Made by a program: the position numbers and the translations under genes. The notes beneath the pieces were generated by a model. The model searched no databases and had not been told where the DNA came from. It saw only the letters and a program-made list of their open reading frames with translations. This document shows positions 1-13,200 of a stretch of DNA of 64,000 nt, in pieces; position 1 is the first letter of the stretch; each line of letters begins with the position of its first letter. The stretch spans positions 54,903,491 to 54,967,490 of the forward strand of contig OX104130.1 in NCBI GenBank assembly GCA_944470555.2. Reading direction: 5' to 3'. This DNA comes from Heterobilharzia americana. Taxonomy: Eukaryota; Platyhelminthes; Trematoda; Strigeidida; Schistosomatidae.

Positions 1-469
1 AGAATATATGGAGATTATGCTTAATCTTTGGAAAACATCTAGGTAAAGCCAGTAATACGATTTTATCCTTCATTTTGAAGCAAGTTAATTTTAATTAAAC
101 TGCTCTCTAACCAATGTTTTCCAACATGGTAAGATCTAAATTAGCAAGTGGTTAAATAAAATTAACAAATTTAGCCACCTCGACTGCCACAAAAAAGCAA
201 TGGCTATCATAACGTCATTTGATGCACTGTAGTATCTGCCTTTGTTATCTACTTCACGTTCACCAATTCAGGGATACTATGAAATCACATTTACTAAATC
301 CTGTTTAGTTCTCTTTACAGGAAAATAAGACTATGGTCTATTGGGTGATGAATACAACATCAGACACTGTATCTGTACCACTAAAGTCGACTCCAAGACA
401 ACTGAGATGAGGATGCAATGAGCCAGTTCAATTTTAAGGTTTGTGAGGATTTATTTATTGATTCCAAGT

Positions 470-800
470 AAGCATCCATAATGGACTGATATCAGTTGGA
501 GAAAAATTAGAAACTTGACAGCTTTGGACAGCTATTTCATCCTAGTATGGGAATCCTCAACAATGGGCACCCATGACCTCTCCATAGATCAAACCCAAGA
601 CGTAACATGCTCCCCGCAGAACATGGAAGTCCTGGGTTCGACCTATGGTAGGGTCAAAAAGTGCGGACTTCTGAGGAGTTCTATACTAGGACGAAACAGC
701 TGTCCAGTGCTCCCAGGTTTCCAATGTTTCTTCAACTGGTGTCAATCCATCATGAATGCCAACCTGAAATGGCCTAGTTCTTTATTTCAGCAGGTTAATC
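470..800. mobile_element. Inverted pair of tRNA-derived SINEs with hammerhead-like motif
   Basis: Two copies of one SINE meet head to head: a minus-strand copy at about 470-600 and a plus-strand copy at about 610-800. Both carry the block around GAAA-AGCTGTCC and the 3' region with ACTGATATCAG or its variant. The plus copy has a pol III B-box-like GGTTCGACC near 636. The unit recurs at 20.4, 41.5 and 44.5-45.1 kb. It matches no coding sequence. Confidence 0.7.
664..714 (+). ncRNA. Hammerhead ribozyme-like motif, second SINE family
   Basis: Shows CTGAGGA, then a 6-bp stem II around TAC (GTTCTA with TAGGAC), then GAAA, a palindromic ACAG/CTGT stem III with no loop, and C17 before CAGTGC. All core positions match the hammerhead consensus (CUGANGA ... 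GAAA ... H). Stem I is partly mismatched here. A stem III without a loop would require folding as a dimer, as known for other short type I hammerheads. Predicted cleavage follows base 704. Confidence 0.55.
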
Positions 801-1026
801 AAGTAGACTAACAACCGGAAAAAGCTCAAACCAGTGAAATCAAGTATTACCAGGTTGTTCTCATCTAACTACCCCAGGTCTCCTATCAAACTGATGATAT
901 TAATAGGACTTTAGTAACACTGATCTTAAACACCGCATTATGGATAGTTCCGTAGGTGTATATAATATATTTAGCTCCTGATAAAACAAAGTGATGACCT
1001 TAATAAATGATCCTACATTCACTTAC

Positions 1027-1231
1027 TTGACAACTCATTTCAGTAACCACTAAAGCAGTTATCTGATGATTTTTACCATTTTCAATTAATTTCTGATTCA
1101 CCTTCCGAAAAGCTTCAAATAAACCAGGTCCAGGTAAACAATGTACTGTCACCATATCACACCATTCAGCAATTTTATAAACACCGTATAAAAGTTGATT
1201 TAAAACTGTTTGACCAATATCAGCTAATTTC
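1027..1231 (-). CDS. UMPS: UMPS exon 7 (OMP decarboxylase catalytic Lys/Asp)
   Basis: A 205-nt exon. It finishes the Arg codon and gives [13 protein letters not shown], so the joined motif is [12 protein letters not shown] with catalytic Lys295 and Asp298. It then runs [16 protein letters not shown] and ends [11 protein letters not shown] at donor GTAAGT in phase 0. The next exon, expected to carry the phosphate-binding GRGI-type motif, is not in bases 1-1026. Confidence 0.95.
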
Positions 1232-4200
1232 CTTTGGAAAACAAAATGAAGAAAGAAAAGTGAATGTAATAGTCTTAACATTGTACAAATATTTCATCGC
1301 CTAATATTTAGAACTTACTGATAAAAGGAGGGAAAATGGCAATCACAAGTAACAGTATAGCTAGTGATACTGAAGATTTACCAGTGGAAATCCTGGGGAG
1401 CAGTAGTAATTTTATTATGACACGGATATTGAAAAACAGAATCATGTTTATGACTTTGAACATACTATAGTAGTATTATTAAGTGTCTTACAAAGTGAAA
1501 AATATGATACTACGTTGATAATAATAGTGATCGAGAGCAATAGGCAGTTTGACTCATATAAACTCAAAAAGCAATTATTGGTTCCTGTATTAACTGAATA
1601 GAAAAATATACCCATTTATTCATTAACAAGAACAAGGCATGTATCAGCGAAGAAATATTTCTTCGCTGATACATGCCTTGTTCTTGTTAATAAATAGAAA
1701 AACCACAAAACGAATATTTAAAGACTGTAATCCGTGAGGAAGACTTAAATAATACGGGCTGAAATAACAATAATGGTCAAACACTTCGACCCAATAAAAC
1801 AACAAAGAATAACAAGTATATCAATAAATAGTGATAACTATTACTCGTTGTAGAAGAAGTGGCTATCGTGCTTCTGTGGCATAGTGGATTAATGCCTTGG
1901 CGTTTGAAATGTTGAGTACAAGGTTCGAGACTCAATGGGAACAACATCACTCACTGGAGTGCAGATATATCCAGATGACAAGTCCCAAATAAGACGAAAC
2001 GCCCGTCCTGGACTCTTATGCCAGCCACAACCAACCAGGTTATTATAACAATAATGCTACTAATAGGGTGACGTTAAGGTTGAATGATAACAAAAAGGGT
2101 TACGTAAGATTCTTAAATCGTTTATAAGGTGCATATCATCGATTAGGGGATGAAAACGTGGTAGAGTTAATAAACATTCAAGGGATTAGGTAATATGAAT
2201 GAGACAAGTTAATTGGAATAAATTGAAAATGTTTTGTTAAAAGTTGCGATCATTAGGAAGATCAAATGAAATAACACCGGAAACAATTAAATATAAAAAT
2301 ATATATGATAATAACAATCTAAGAGTATAAAGATCAATCTGAAAAAAGAGGAAGTTGAAAAAACAGAAAAGAAACGAAGCAAACCAAGACCAAAATAAGT
2401 TAAGGCTAAGATAGAGACAAAGTCTATACATACTTCTTTTGCACACAATGGCCAGGCTTCAGTTCATGGATAGCCAAGGTCTTCGCTGTTTTTAGAAGTT
2501 GGAAATGAAGGAAACGTAAGATGCTTAAGCAAATTCGACAGACAAACTTAAAATCATTGTTTCGGTCGGTTGAATGGTTGGAATTGATTAAATACTCAAG
2601 GACAAAACTTCTGACGCATTTCTTTTCCCTCTTATATCACCAGGCTGCAATATGTTCTCGCATACGTGTTGGTAGGAATCTCTAACTGCGGCCGACGTTC
2701 TATGCTCCATAGGAGCAGGTGAACTGGTAGATAGACATGGATGTAGCCTGTCGAGGGATATTGTCTTTCACACAAACGGAGAAATATTCACTTTTTTCAT
2801 GAATCTCCAATCTAAAAGTGATGCAGCACCTGAAAAATTGTCTTTTCGGATATATCAGTAGGACTTTTTTCACACGTGAAAAACTTCATTTGATCCCTAC
2901 GAGTCGTGAATTGTTCTCCGTTTGTGTAAAAGACAATATCCCTCGACAGGATACACCCATGTGGTGACATGGAACAAGAACAGTCGTGTTGGGCAAGTAT
3001 TTGTTGGTGGATCATGCTCACTTGGATGGAGTTCAAGAGATCGTGCAGGTCAGTGACTTGGGATCGACGATTACTATTATTATTATTAATTTTCCCTTCG
3101 GGTCCCAGTGGAACATAGGGCTTTAGTAGCACGTCTCCATTTCACTCTGTTCTCCGCAGTCTTTTCAACCTGACTCCACAAGCTTTCACACCTTTTTCAC
3201 ATGATTTCCTCCACATCACCCTCGCCTCACACGCACAACTAGTCGTTTCCCATTTGAGTTCCATTCGAAAGCCTCGATTGCCGCGTGATGTCCCAGAACG
3301 GTCTCCTCAGTGTATGCCCACTCCGATCTATCTCCACTTTCTGCATATGTGTTGGGCGATAGGTTCTTGGTTGGTTCGTTGCCAGCGAGGCAGAGTTCCT
3401 TCTTGCTTATTCTTTCTGACCATCTCATCTGATCTTCAGTATCGAGTGAGCTAAGGCGGCAGCTGTTGATGTGATGTATGTGTGTAGTTTGTTGGAAATG
3501 CTTTCGTAACACACCAAGTCTCTCAACCATCACATAGAAGCACTCACTGACTTGACTGACATCAGTGTTGAAAATCCGGATCTTGTTCACGCTCTATGCT
3601 GAATGTAGTGCAGTAGATCTCCACACTAATTTCAGATTATTGAAGGCCAATCTTCCCTTTCGAATTCTAGCTTTGACATTCCCATCTGTGTGGCAGCCGC
3701 CGCCGGTAGTTGAAACGATACTACCCAGGTAGGTGGGTGAAAGAGACAACTTCCTTTAGGTTTCTCCCGGTCATCGTGATTGGTCCTTCTTCTGGCTGTT
3801 ATTGTTGTTTGGCTATCTTCATCACCCCTGTCTTCTCTACGTTCACCTAAAGGAAGTCCCGTCTTCCTTCGCTGACTCGCCTCTCCCGTCAACTTGTTAG
3901 TTTTCGCCTACAGATCTTCAAGTTTGCACCACACTAGACAGACATAAATCAACATCGGTAAAATCCAAGTCTTCTTATGGGGTCTTTTCACCGGTCAAAC
4001 AGCGTATGCCCATCTACTCACAGCTCCTCACATTTTGTTGCATGATCCAGTCCAGTCGACTATAATCAGGAAGATCATCGGTGATAGTAAGCGGCAACCT
4101 TGTCTTACCTGTCAACCTCTCTTGACTTCAAACGCATCACTGAGTAGCTTTCCATTGTGAATCACTTGGCATGTAGCATCACTATCATCATACTGTAATT

Positions 4201-7200
4201 GAATGAGGCTGATGAAAGTTTGTGGCACTGAAACAGTAGTGTTGAATCAGCTGCCTGTCAAATTACTTCTCGGTCCAAAGGCTATCCAAAGGCCTTCTCA
4301 AAGTCGATAAAGTTGAGGTAAAGATACAGTTGACTGGCATTCTATGCTCTGTTCCATGATGATGAGTAGCGTAACCTTGCAATTTGATCCGCACATGATT
4401 TGTTCTTCCTAAAACCAGACAGCCAGCCAGCCAGGCTGTTCTGGTCAGAGTTTTCAACCCGACGCCTTTTCAGTCTCTCCAGGATGATGCGGCTTAAGAT
4501 TTTGCTTGCGTCATGTGGATAGCAAAATGATTCCGCGCCAGTTATTCCAAACACTTAGCTAGTGTCGACCTCCTTTGGGAGTTTGACAAGGTTACACTTC
4601 TTCCAATCAATTGGCAGTTACCTTTCCTTCCTTCCAAACCCTCTGTAGCAGTGATGTAAGCATGTTCACCGTTATCTCTGAGTCTGTTTTCAGCGTTTCT
4701 GGAGGAATTCTATTTGGTCCTGCTGCTTCCTCGGATTTCAGCAACATTATGGCGTGGCGTTCAAAACTTCACTTCAGCTTTTGTCGGAGAACTTGTGTTC
4801 ACTGATAGTTCTGTGGCTGGGCTGCTGCTGGTGGTGGTCGATTCAAGAGTTTTTTGAAGTGGTCAGCCCATGTCTTCTTTGTTTCTCCTCTTTGGTATCT
4901 AAGTTTTCTTGACTATCACTCATGGGCTTCATCTGCGTTGATCTCCTCTCCAAGATAGTAGTCTGGTTATTTCATATAGTGTTGTCAGGTCTCTGTCTCT
5001 TCCACCTCACCTGCAGCATGTTCTGCTTCACTTGCCAATGTGTCGCAGAAGTGTCTTTTGTCTTTCCGCGAACTCTTTTTCACTTCTTTGTCCAGTGTAG
5101 TGTTCTATGGGTTGTACTCAGTTCCTCTTTTCGTTGTTGATCCCTACACTGCACTGCACTGGTTCATCTTCTGCTTCACCATCACCATCTTCCTTTCCCT
5201 CCTCTATTATCTTCTTCCATGTGACCGTTGAGATCGATAACTTCGATTGCTTCTTCTTCCTTCCTAACACTATTATGCAGGTTTCCTTCCACATCTCTGT
5301 CAACAAGTTCCAGTGTTCTTCAATACAGGTTTCCTCGGGAATGTTGCCTAATGTCAACCATTTTTTCATGATGGCTGATTGACTAACGTGAAGATGTCCT
5401 TTTTAGTTTCATCCTTCATTTCAGTTTCTGCTCTGCGTGTAGAACTTCAACTGTGGTCCATCACTAACTTCTTTGAAGGCTTCAATTTCATTTTGAAAGT
5501 AGGTTTCTTGCACTAGATAGTGCGTGGTGTGAACCTACATCTGCTCCTCTTCTTGATCTGATCTTGTGTCATGTAGGCTGACTGCATCTCCACTTTCTTC
5601 ACATTGACATGAAGTCAATCTAATTTTTAGTGTGTCCTGGTGTCTGATGAAATCCATGTCGCCTTGGGAATATCATTGTGTTTGTACACACTGCCTCCAA
5701 TCAACAAATCATTAAATGTGCAGAGGTCTGTAAACACTTCTCCATTCTCATTCATTTCACCGACTGCTTCTCAAACCATGATGGTGAGTTCTGTTCCTGT
5801 GTTGTCTGCTCCCATTTTGGCATTCATGTCACCCCACCCATCAGAATTTGATGTCGCCATCTGGGGTTGGGTCTCATCCAGTACTGATTGCAGTTGTCTG
5901 TAGAATTCCTCCTTCTTCTCTTCATCTGCATTATTTTGTAGGTGCGTAGCGTAGCATTGTATGGTTGTAACTCTCTTTCCTTTTGAGTTGAATCCATCCT
6001 ACTGTCGGTTCCCACTGAATGAGAGAGAGCTTCCGATGCTGTTGGGGACATCATGATAGCCACTCCAAGACTCAGTGTGCTCGTGGTTGTCGTTTGGGTG
6101 ACAATATCGGAGTAGATTATTGACTCTCCAGTTGACAGTTTGTAGAGTCCACTTCTATTCCATCTGCTTTCTCAGACTACTAGCCTAACACATCTATGTC
6201 ATATCTTCTCACCTCGTTTGCAATCTGAGCAGCCTTCCCAGCTAGATTCAAATAGAGTGCGGACATTCCATATCCGCATGTTTACTTTTGCTTTCATGGA
6301 GAGAAGAGAAGAGACATCGGCCCGATCAATTGGTTTCCCGAAGGCTTTTACCAACGGGTATCGTTTTGTCTCTCCGATCCCAGCCAGGTATAAGTTAATT
6401 TTTATTTTCTATATTTTCTTTGTGCTTTGAAGTTTCTTTAGCGATCGTATTGGTTTTAAGGGGTAGGATTGCTAGTTTTATGCCCAACCTTCCCTCTTTA
6501 CCCGCGCTTAAGGACGGGTAGTGAATAGTGAAATAGTAACAAGGCGAGGTTAGAATAGATGAAAGTGGTGATTATGTCGCAGGTATTTTTGTTTTCTCTA
6601 CTTGTTAAGAAATGCAAATTTGACGAAAGCCTTCTCTCAACGAATATCATCAAACCAACTGTCTGCTTACTTTTCTTTTTTTCTCCTCACCCCTTTTCGA
6701 TTTCGACTTCATGGTATTTTATATTACGTTCTGTGGTGCACTTCATTCAGTCGAAGAAGATGGATGAGTAGTGAGACTCCGAAAAGCCGAACCAAATAGC
6801 TGTAAAGCACCTGTAGAGACTAGCCCAATACAACTACCCCTCAGCATACAGTGTCACATCATAGACTGAACATCTATCCACTTTTTTTAACCAGTTTCAA
6901 TATCAGTAAACAATAAGGGGGAAGAAAACCATTGCCAGTATGCATGACACATGACCGAGTCACTTATATAGAATGACTCCGGGTGATGATTGTAGATGGA
7001 ATGAAAATTTGGACCGCGGCTAGACTCGAACCAGAGACTTATTTAACGATTATTCCCACGTTGACAAAACACTTCCAGATCCTAGAATTACTTATACTGC
7101 ATCGTCATTCGATGTAAGCACTCTTAAGGAAAAAAATTGTAACCAGATACAAACAGACATGGCAAATTTTCATCTGAAAAAGGCCAGGTTTCAAAGGTGT

Positions 7201-10200
7201 GAGGCGAGAATTCCAACTTCAAAGTGTTTTACACCCAAACTTTTACGACTAGAGCAAAATTCAGACAGCCTTACACGTGATGTTGATTGGCATATGGCTC
7301 CTCGGCTCTCAATATTCACAGGAAAATCTCATTCATCACAACTTAACTAGCAACAGAACAACTACTCACATAAAATATAACCACTTCTAACGCTCTATCA
7401 CCAAGAGCGAATGCAAAACTTCGCTCTTTTCATAGCATCATCTTATGAGTCCATCTAATGCTCATCTCTACACCTCTCTCAATGGGTTGAAAACTAGTGT
7501 GGAATATAATGGGACCAGACAGACAATATCAATGTAGGAACTGGCATTAACTACGAAGCAGTCCAACATACCACACCTCATATCACCATAACACATGAAA
7601 GATAAAAAATAAAGAAAAAAAGTGGTGGAAAGTCATCGGAAGAAAGAGTCAGAAAGAATGATAGAATACTGAAATTCAGTCTGACGATTAAGATGAAGAT
7701 AATGTAAGAATACCTCTCCATCACTGAAATCGATTTTGAGCCAAATCATGTAGAATCAGGAAACACTGGTTTTTGATTAGTTTAGTGCATGTACTAAAGT
7801 ATAGTGAGAAGCAAGGGATACTATGCCCAGCATCCCAACAGCAGAAACTAGAAAATAAGTCGTTGCTGGTTAACAAATAAATTACGATCTGAAGAAGACT
7901 GTGGTTAACAACCTCTCTTGTCGGAGATCCAACCGCATTAGTCAACCTCCTCCAAGCCCAGATGGTCACTTTGGGCTTAAACTTGTTAGATAGTAATAGT
8001 ATAATTGTGGAGCCTAGTTGGCTAAGTTGATCATATAGTGGACGATAGAACTTACTCTTTGTTTCATCCGGAAGCAAAACTGTCAGGTTTCTCAGCGAGC
8101 AGGTTACTATTCAGTTGATGGATTAAACGCGATAATACTAGATGTGATGTGCAAAACAATTTTGGGAGAACATTGTTGAGTAATCCCAAACAAGGATGAA
8201 ACGATTGTTGAGCACTGGCTGACAAAATGTCTGCACAGATACCCGAGGCTCGTTTGACTTTTGCCAACTTACGCCACCTGTGGCGTCGCCGTGATATCCG
8301 ATTGTCCATTAACGATCGAGTGCACTGTGCTACAGTCCTCTCTGTTATACTCTATGGCTGTGAAACATGACCATTAAATGTAGAAGAAATGAGAAGGATT
8401 CAGATGTTTGACCACCATTACCTTCGTAGCATAGACTGTATTCCGTGATGTCACCACGTGAATAACGCAGAAGTCAGGTGTAGAGTTTTAGGGAGAAGAG
8501 GTAAATCAGTTGACGAGGTTGTGAACCTTCTTCGACTGAGATGGTTGGGACATATGTTACGTATACCTAACGACCGTCAGCGTTGTCACACAATGATGAC
8601 CGAAGTAGGCTCAGGTTGGAAAAAGGCTCGTGGCGGCGAGAATAAAACATGGTATTCATGCATGAAATCCTTGACTGTTGTTCTGAGGCATGTTGGGCGA
8701 TGCAGACTAGTTGGTTGAGGTCCGTGGGACAAGAGAAACCAGCGGTTGGCGAGTCTAGGTGATATGAATGAGAACCGATGTCAGTGGTGCAGATGCATAC
8801 TCACATTATCCCCATCTTGACCGCTATACCTAGTCCCATCATCATCTCATTCTTGCTTCCTCTCTTCCACTACTTTCTACTTCTACTTCCTTCAACCGAT
8901 TTCCTTTTCCTTCTTCATCTCTCATTTTATTACCTTGTTACTTGATGTCTTGATTTGAGGTGTGGCAACTTGGACCGTTATGCAGTAATGCCTGGTCCAA
9001 TGTTGATTTTGATGATAATGAGATTTTGAACATTCCTCTAAAGTGATTTCAACGTATGATGCATATTGTCGTGGTATCATTGCATTTTCTGTAAGATAAC
9101 AATCTGAATGAATAAGATTGCAGTTTAACTAAGAAATTCAATAACAATATTACAACTAACCTGTCTTCAACAATTAAAAATCCATGCTTAGAAGATAAAT
9201 CACATAGACCTTTGATTACCATTTCAGGGTGTTCTATAGCTAGTAAAATATCTAGATGTAATTTAACAGCACATATTTCTGGGCCTAACTGATCCGTTAA
9301 CTTAAGTAATTCACATGGATCTGATGTATCAATAGCCACGCATAGACGTGATTGTTTTGACTTTATAATCCGATTGAATCGATCTAATTGGGAAGAATGA
9401 AATTGTAATACAGTCGGTATCTGAAAATAAAAAGTAAGCACGCGTAGAAAACCATATAAATAAACAACAACCAGTGAATATTATACACGTGGAAATAAGT
9501 AGAATAAAGCGATTTCTTAAGTGTAATACACTGCTAACAGACTATTACTAGATGGATCAATCTCTCTTCTTCAATTTTCTCTGCAATACATTAATTTGAA
9601 TAGGAAATACGTGTATGAAGGCAAAAATGGAATAGTGGTTGTTTCATATGCAACAACATTTAGTTAATTGATCGATTAAAGGATACACTCTAGTCAGAAA
9701 GGAACATCGAATCGTACCAAGTCATACTCATCACATGAAGGTGTAGTTACATATTCAAAGAAATAAATATCCTGACAGTTAGTTAAGACCGTGGTGTTCA
9801 ATACTGTAAAGTAACATAGCACATAACTGAGTCCGCTTTTCCTGAAACAGAAAAGAGTTTTACATAAAAATAGTTTCTTTTACTGTGAATTGGTGTATCA
9901 TCTCTCGGGACCTATAAATAATATCATTGAAAGAAGAGATTATTGTCAACTTTCGAAGTAATAAGGAATGAGGATATTTAAGCAAAGAATCTCTCATAAT
10001 AAAGGTTGAGAAATTCAAAAATAACCTCTGGATAACACTGTTAACCGTTACTTAAGTATTACAACACTGAACATAACTGTAATATGCTCAAATACAGTTA
10101 CCAGTGCTTTGGATAAAGAACCCATGCACTAAGAAAAGCAACAAAAGCCACTGTTTGAATATTTGGTCCGATAAACATTTAATTGTCGTCAATAACAACT

Positions 10201-13200
10201 AGCAACACTTTTATTCGGCCGCTTATAAAATCAACTGAAAGACAGGCATAGCAATATTTTACAGCTTCAAATCAATGACGGAGGAATTCAGCGAGAAGTT
10301 CTCATTTTCTAGAACATTTTCTTAGGTACCCAATCACATGTGCAAGAGTGATTTACATTCTGACATAGTTTGATATCATATCTAATTTTCTACTTAGCAT
10401 AGTGATCGTTTTTCTAAAATAGCAGAAAGATATACAGTTTTTAGACCAGTACATAACTAGTAACTTAGTTCGTTACAAATACGCTTGCACTCAGCATTTC
10501 TTATCGAATTTCCTCGTCATAATACACCTCAATTACTGAATAGGTTGTGTTAATCTTAGTGAGGAGGTGACCACCAAAATCTTGGCATAGATATGTAAAG
10601 TTGGTTTGGTATTTTTTTTTCAAATATTCTGCTTGAGTGATACAGACACTGCCAAAAAGATTAAATAGTCATACACTCTCGTTTACCACACAGATGTCAA
10701 TGTAGACCAAATAAGAGGCTATATTTATTGGATTACAGGTACTTTCCGAATGTTCCTCAATCTTGATGAGACCAATAAATGGACCGAATTGAAGTTCAGC
10801 GACAGAGCAAGACAAGTAAACCGACATACTTTTGAACTTCCACAGAATACGATAGTTGGAACGTATGCAATGTACGACAAGTCAGTGCTCATCTCGGTAT
10901 ACAAAGTTGGCCAAAGTGGGAACATGATGAAAGATACTTCAGAGCGATAAGACCACCAATTCATAGAACGTTTCACTATTGATATGATTTGTGTAAGCGA
11001 GTTCAGGCAGTCCGGCTACTAAGTAGAAGATTTCAGAAATTTGTAATGAGTGATTCTGAGTGACATGTCATACACATATTACCGATAAGGTATATACGCC
11101 CACACTTCATTTTTCGTCTTGCTTAGAATGCCTTATCATCCTACATTCGTATAGTTTCCTTTTAGAAGTGACTTTTCGCTCAAATCATGTAACACAGATT
11201 TGATGTCAAAGATAGTCTTTTTTCAGTGATATCACTTTCAAAAGCTATGAAACCGTATTTATATTCAAAAGAGTCGATACTTAACAAGATGAACAATCTA
11301 GAAGGGAAGGAAGAAAGAATTGAGTGTTTTACGTATTAAGCATGAAGATGATCTGTTGAACTTAGAAGTGCAAAACATTAAGTGACAACTAATAAATTTA
11401 CGATAAAAATCATGAAAATTTAGTAAAACCACTATCCTGATCATGGAAAATTCAACGAGTTATATGCAACACCTTCAGTATATAGATCAGGGCTGAATTT
11501 AAGAGTCGCTAGTGATTCAGTTATCTAGTAGTGGTGGTAATAGTCGATGTAACAATTGAAGTAATTTGAAGTGTTATTGAGGGACTTTGTAAACTACTTT
11601 GCACAGCTAAACGTTTACAAGTGAGAAGTCGACCCAAAAAAGCTCGCCAGTATTTTTTTCTCCACCCTTCTAGACCCCTCTACGGAAATAATGTTTCATC
11701 TGATCTGTGTCCGGTCCTTAACACTGACAATCTGTTGAAGAATATGATTCACATCTTTAGACGTTACTTTTGAAGATTTTGTCTCTTAGATAGCCGGTGA
11801 GTTCCAGATTAAAGTAAAAGATTCTCTTTAAAGACAGATGCAGTCTTCTGTGTTCAGGTTTTCTTCATATGCTGGAGTCAATGATTCAAGGTTGATATCC
11901 ATTCTCTAACAGAATATCATGTAGAAATTTTAACTCCATATCAATGGTGATGAAAACAGTTTAAAGTCATTTTACAGTAAATTTAATGAAAGACAATCTA
12001 TACTATTAAACTTCTGGTTCAAAAGTGTAAAATAGACCACAAAACAATAAGTAAGTAAAATGATAATTATATTACCTCAGGTGCCGGAGAACTACGAATA
12101 AATGAGACAGATTCATCAAATTGTGCTGTAGTGATACGTTTTTCTTGATGTAAAATGCTTAGCAATTCAGTTAACGTGAATAAACTAGAATGTAAATAAA
12201 TGTGAATTAACAAGGTTACTGAAAGTACATCCAAAAAGATAATTTAAAAGAAATTATATTCAACTCCCTATTTCCTGACTTAACTAATAAAAAAATTCCC
12301 ATTTAGACAATTAGTAAAAAAAACAATGTGAGCAAAGAAATATTTCTTTTCAATTAGTTCCTCATCAATGGCTCTACACTAATATAACATTTTCAAACGT
12401 AAAATTACATACCAATCTAGTGGTGAGAGTTGTTCAATGAAAGGTTATCAATCTCAAAGTATCAAGAAGGTTATAATTGATCAGTAATTAAGACAGTTAA
12501 CTAAAGCAAAGATTAATTATCGTAGAAAGATTTTGTGAACAGGCAATTATCCGAATCCTTAAAAAAGCTGAAATAGCAAGGCTTCATTTCACAAAATGAG
12601 TATGAAACACTCAGACCTACTGGCACAGTAACACCGAGGTTGTATGGTTTACCAAAGGTGCATAAGAATGGATTACCATTCCGACCGATTTTTGACATGT
12701 CAAACTCTTCATACCATGTGACGGCGAAATGGCTAGTACAACTCTTGAAACCATTGCATAAGGAGGTTGTAAAGCATAGCGTCAAAGATACTTTTCACTT
12801 TATCGATAAAATAAGAGATTTGAATGTGAATAATAAGTCTATGATATCCTTAGACGTATCATCCCTATTCACAAATGTCCCTCTGATGGAAACAGTGGAC
12901 TTCATATGTAGCGAACTGGAAAAGAGAAACATAGAAATTGGAATTACGGCATCCACCTTGAAAGAGCTTCTCTTACGATGTACAATGAATGTACACTTTC
13001 TCTTCAATAAGGAATTCTATAGACAGTCAGACGGTGTCGCTATGGGGTCACCACTAGGCCCAATCTTAGCGGATTTCTTCTTAGCAAAATTAGAAAATGG
13101 CCCTCTGGAAAGCATCATAAGCGGGTTAGAATTTTATTGCCGTTATGTAGATGATACATTCTTGATTGTGAATAACGAGGACGATGCAAGGATCATACTG

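Noticed and set aside
2090..2200. A shared AAAGGGTTACGTAA and TTTATAAGGTGCATAT block with 29565-29665
   Set aside because: Clearly a dispersed repeat, but its ends and class could not be set, so it is not listed as a feature.
10725..10976. Overlapping open frames on both strands near 10.8 kb
   Set aside because: Neither has a fitting splice site or known motif. It falls in UMPS intron 5, where phase is already satisfied by exons 5 and 6.
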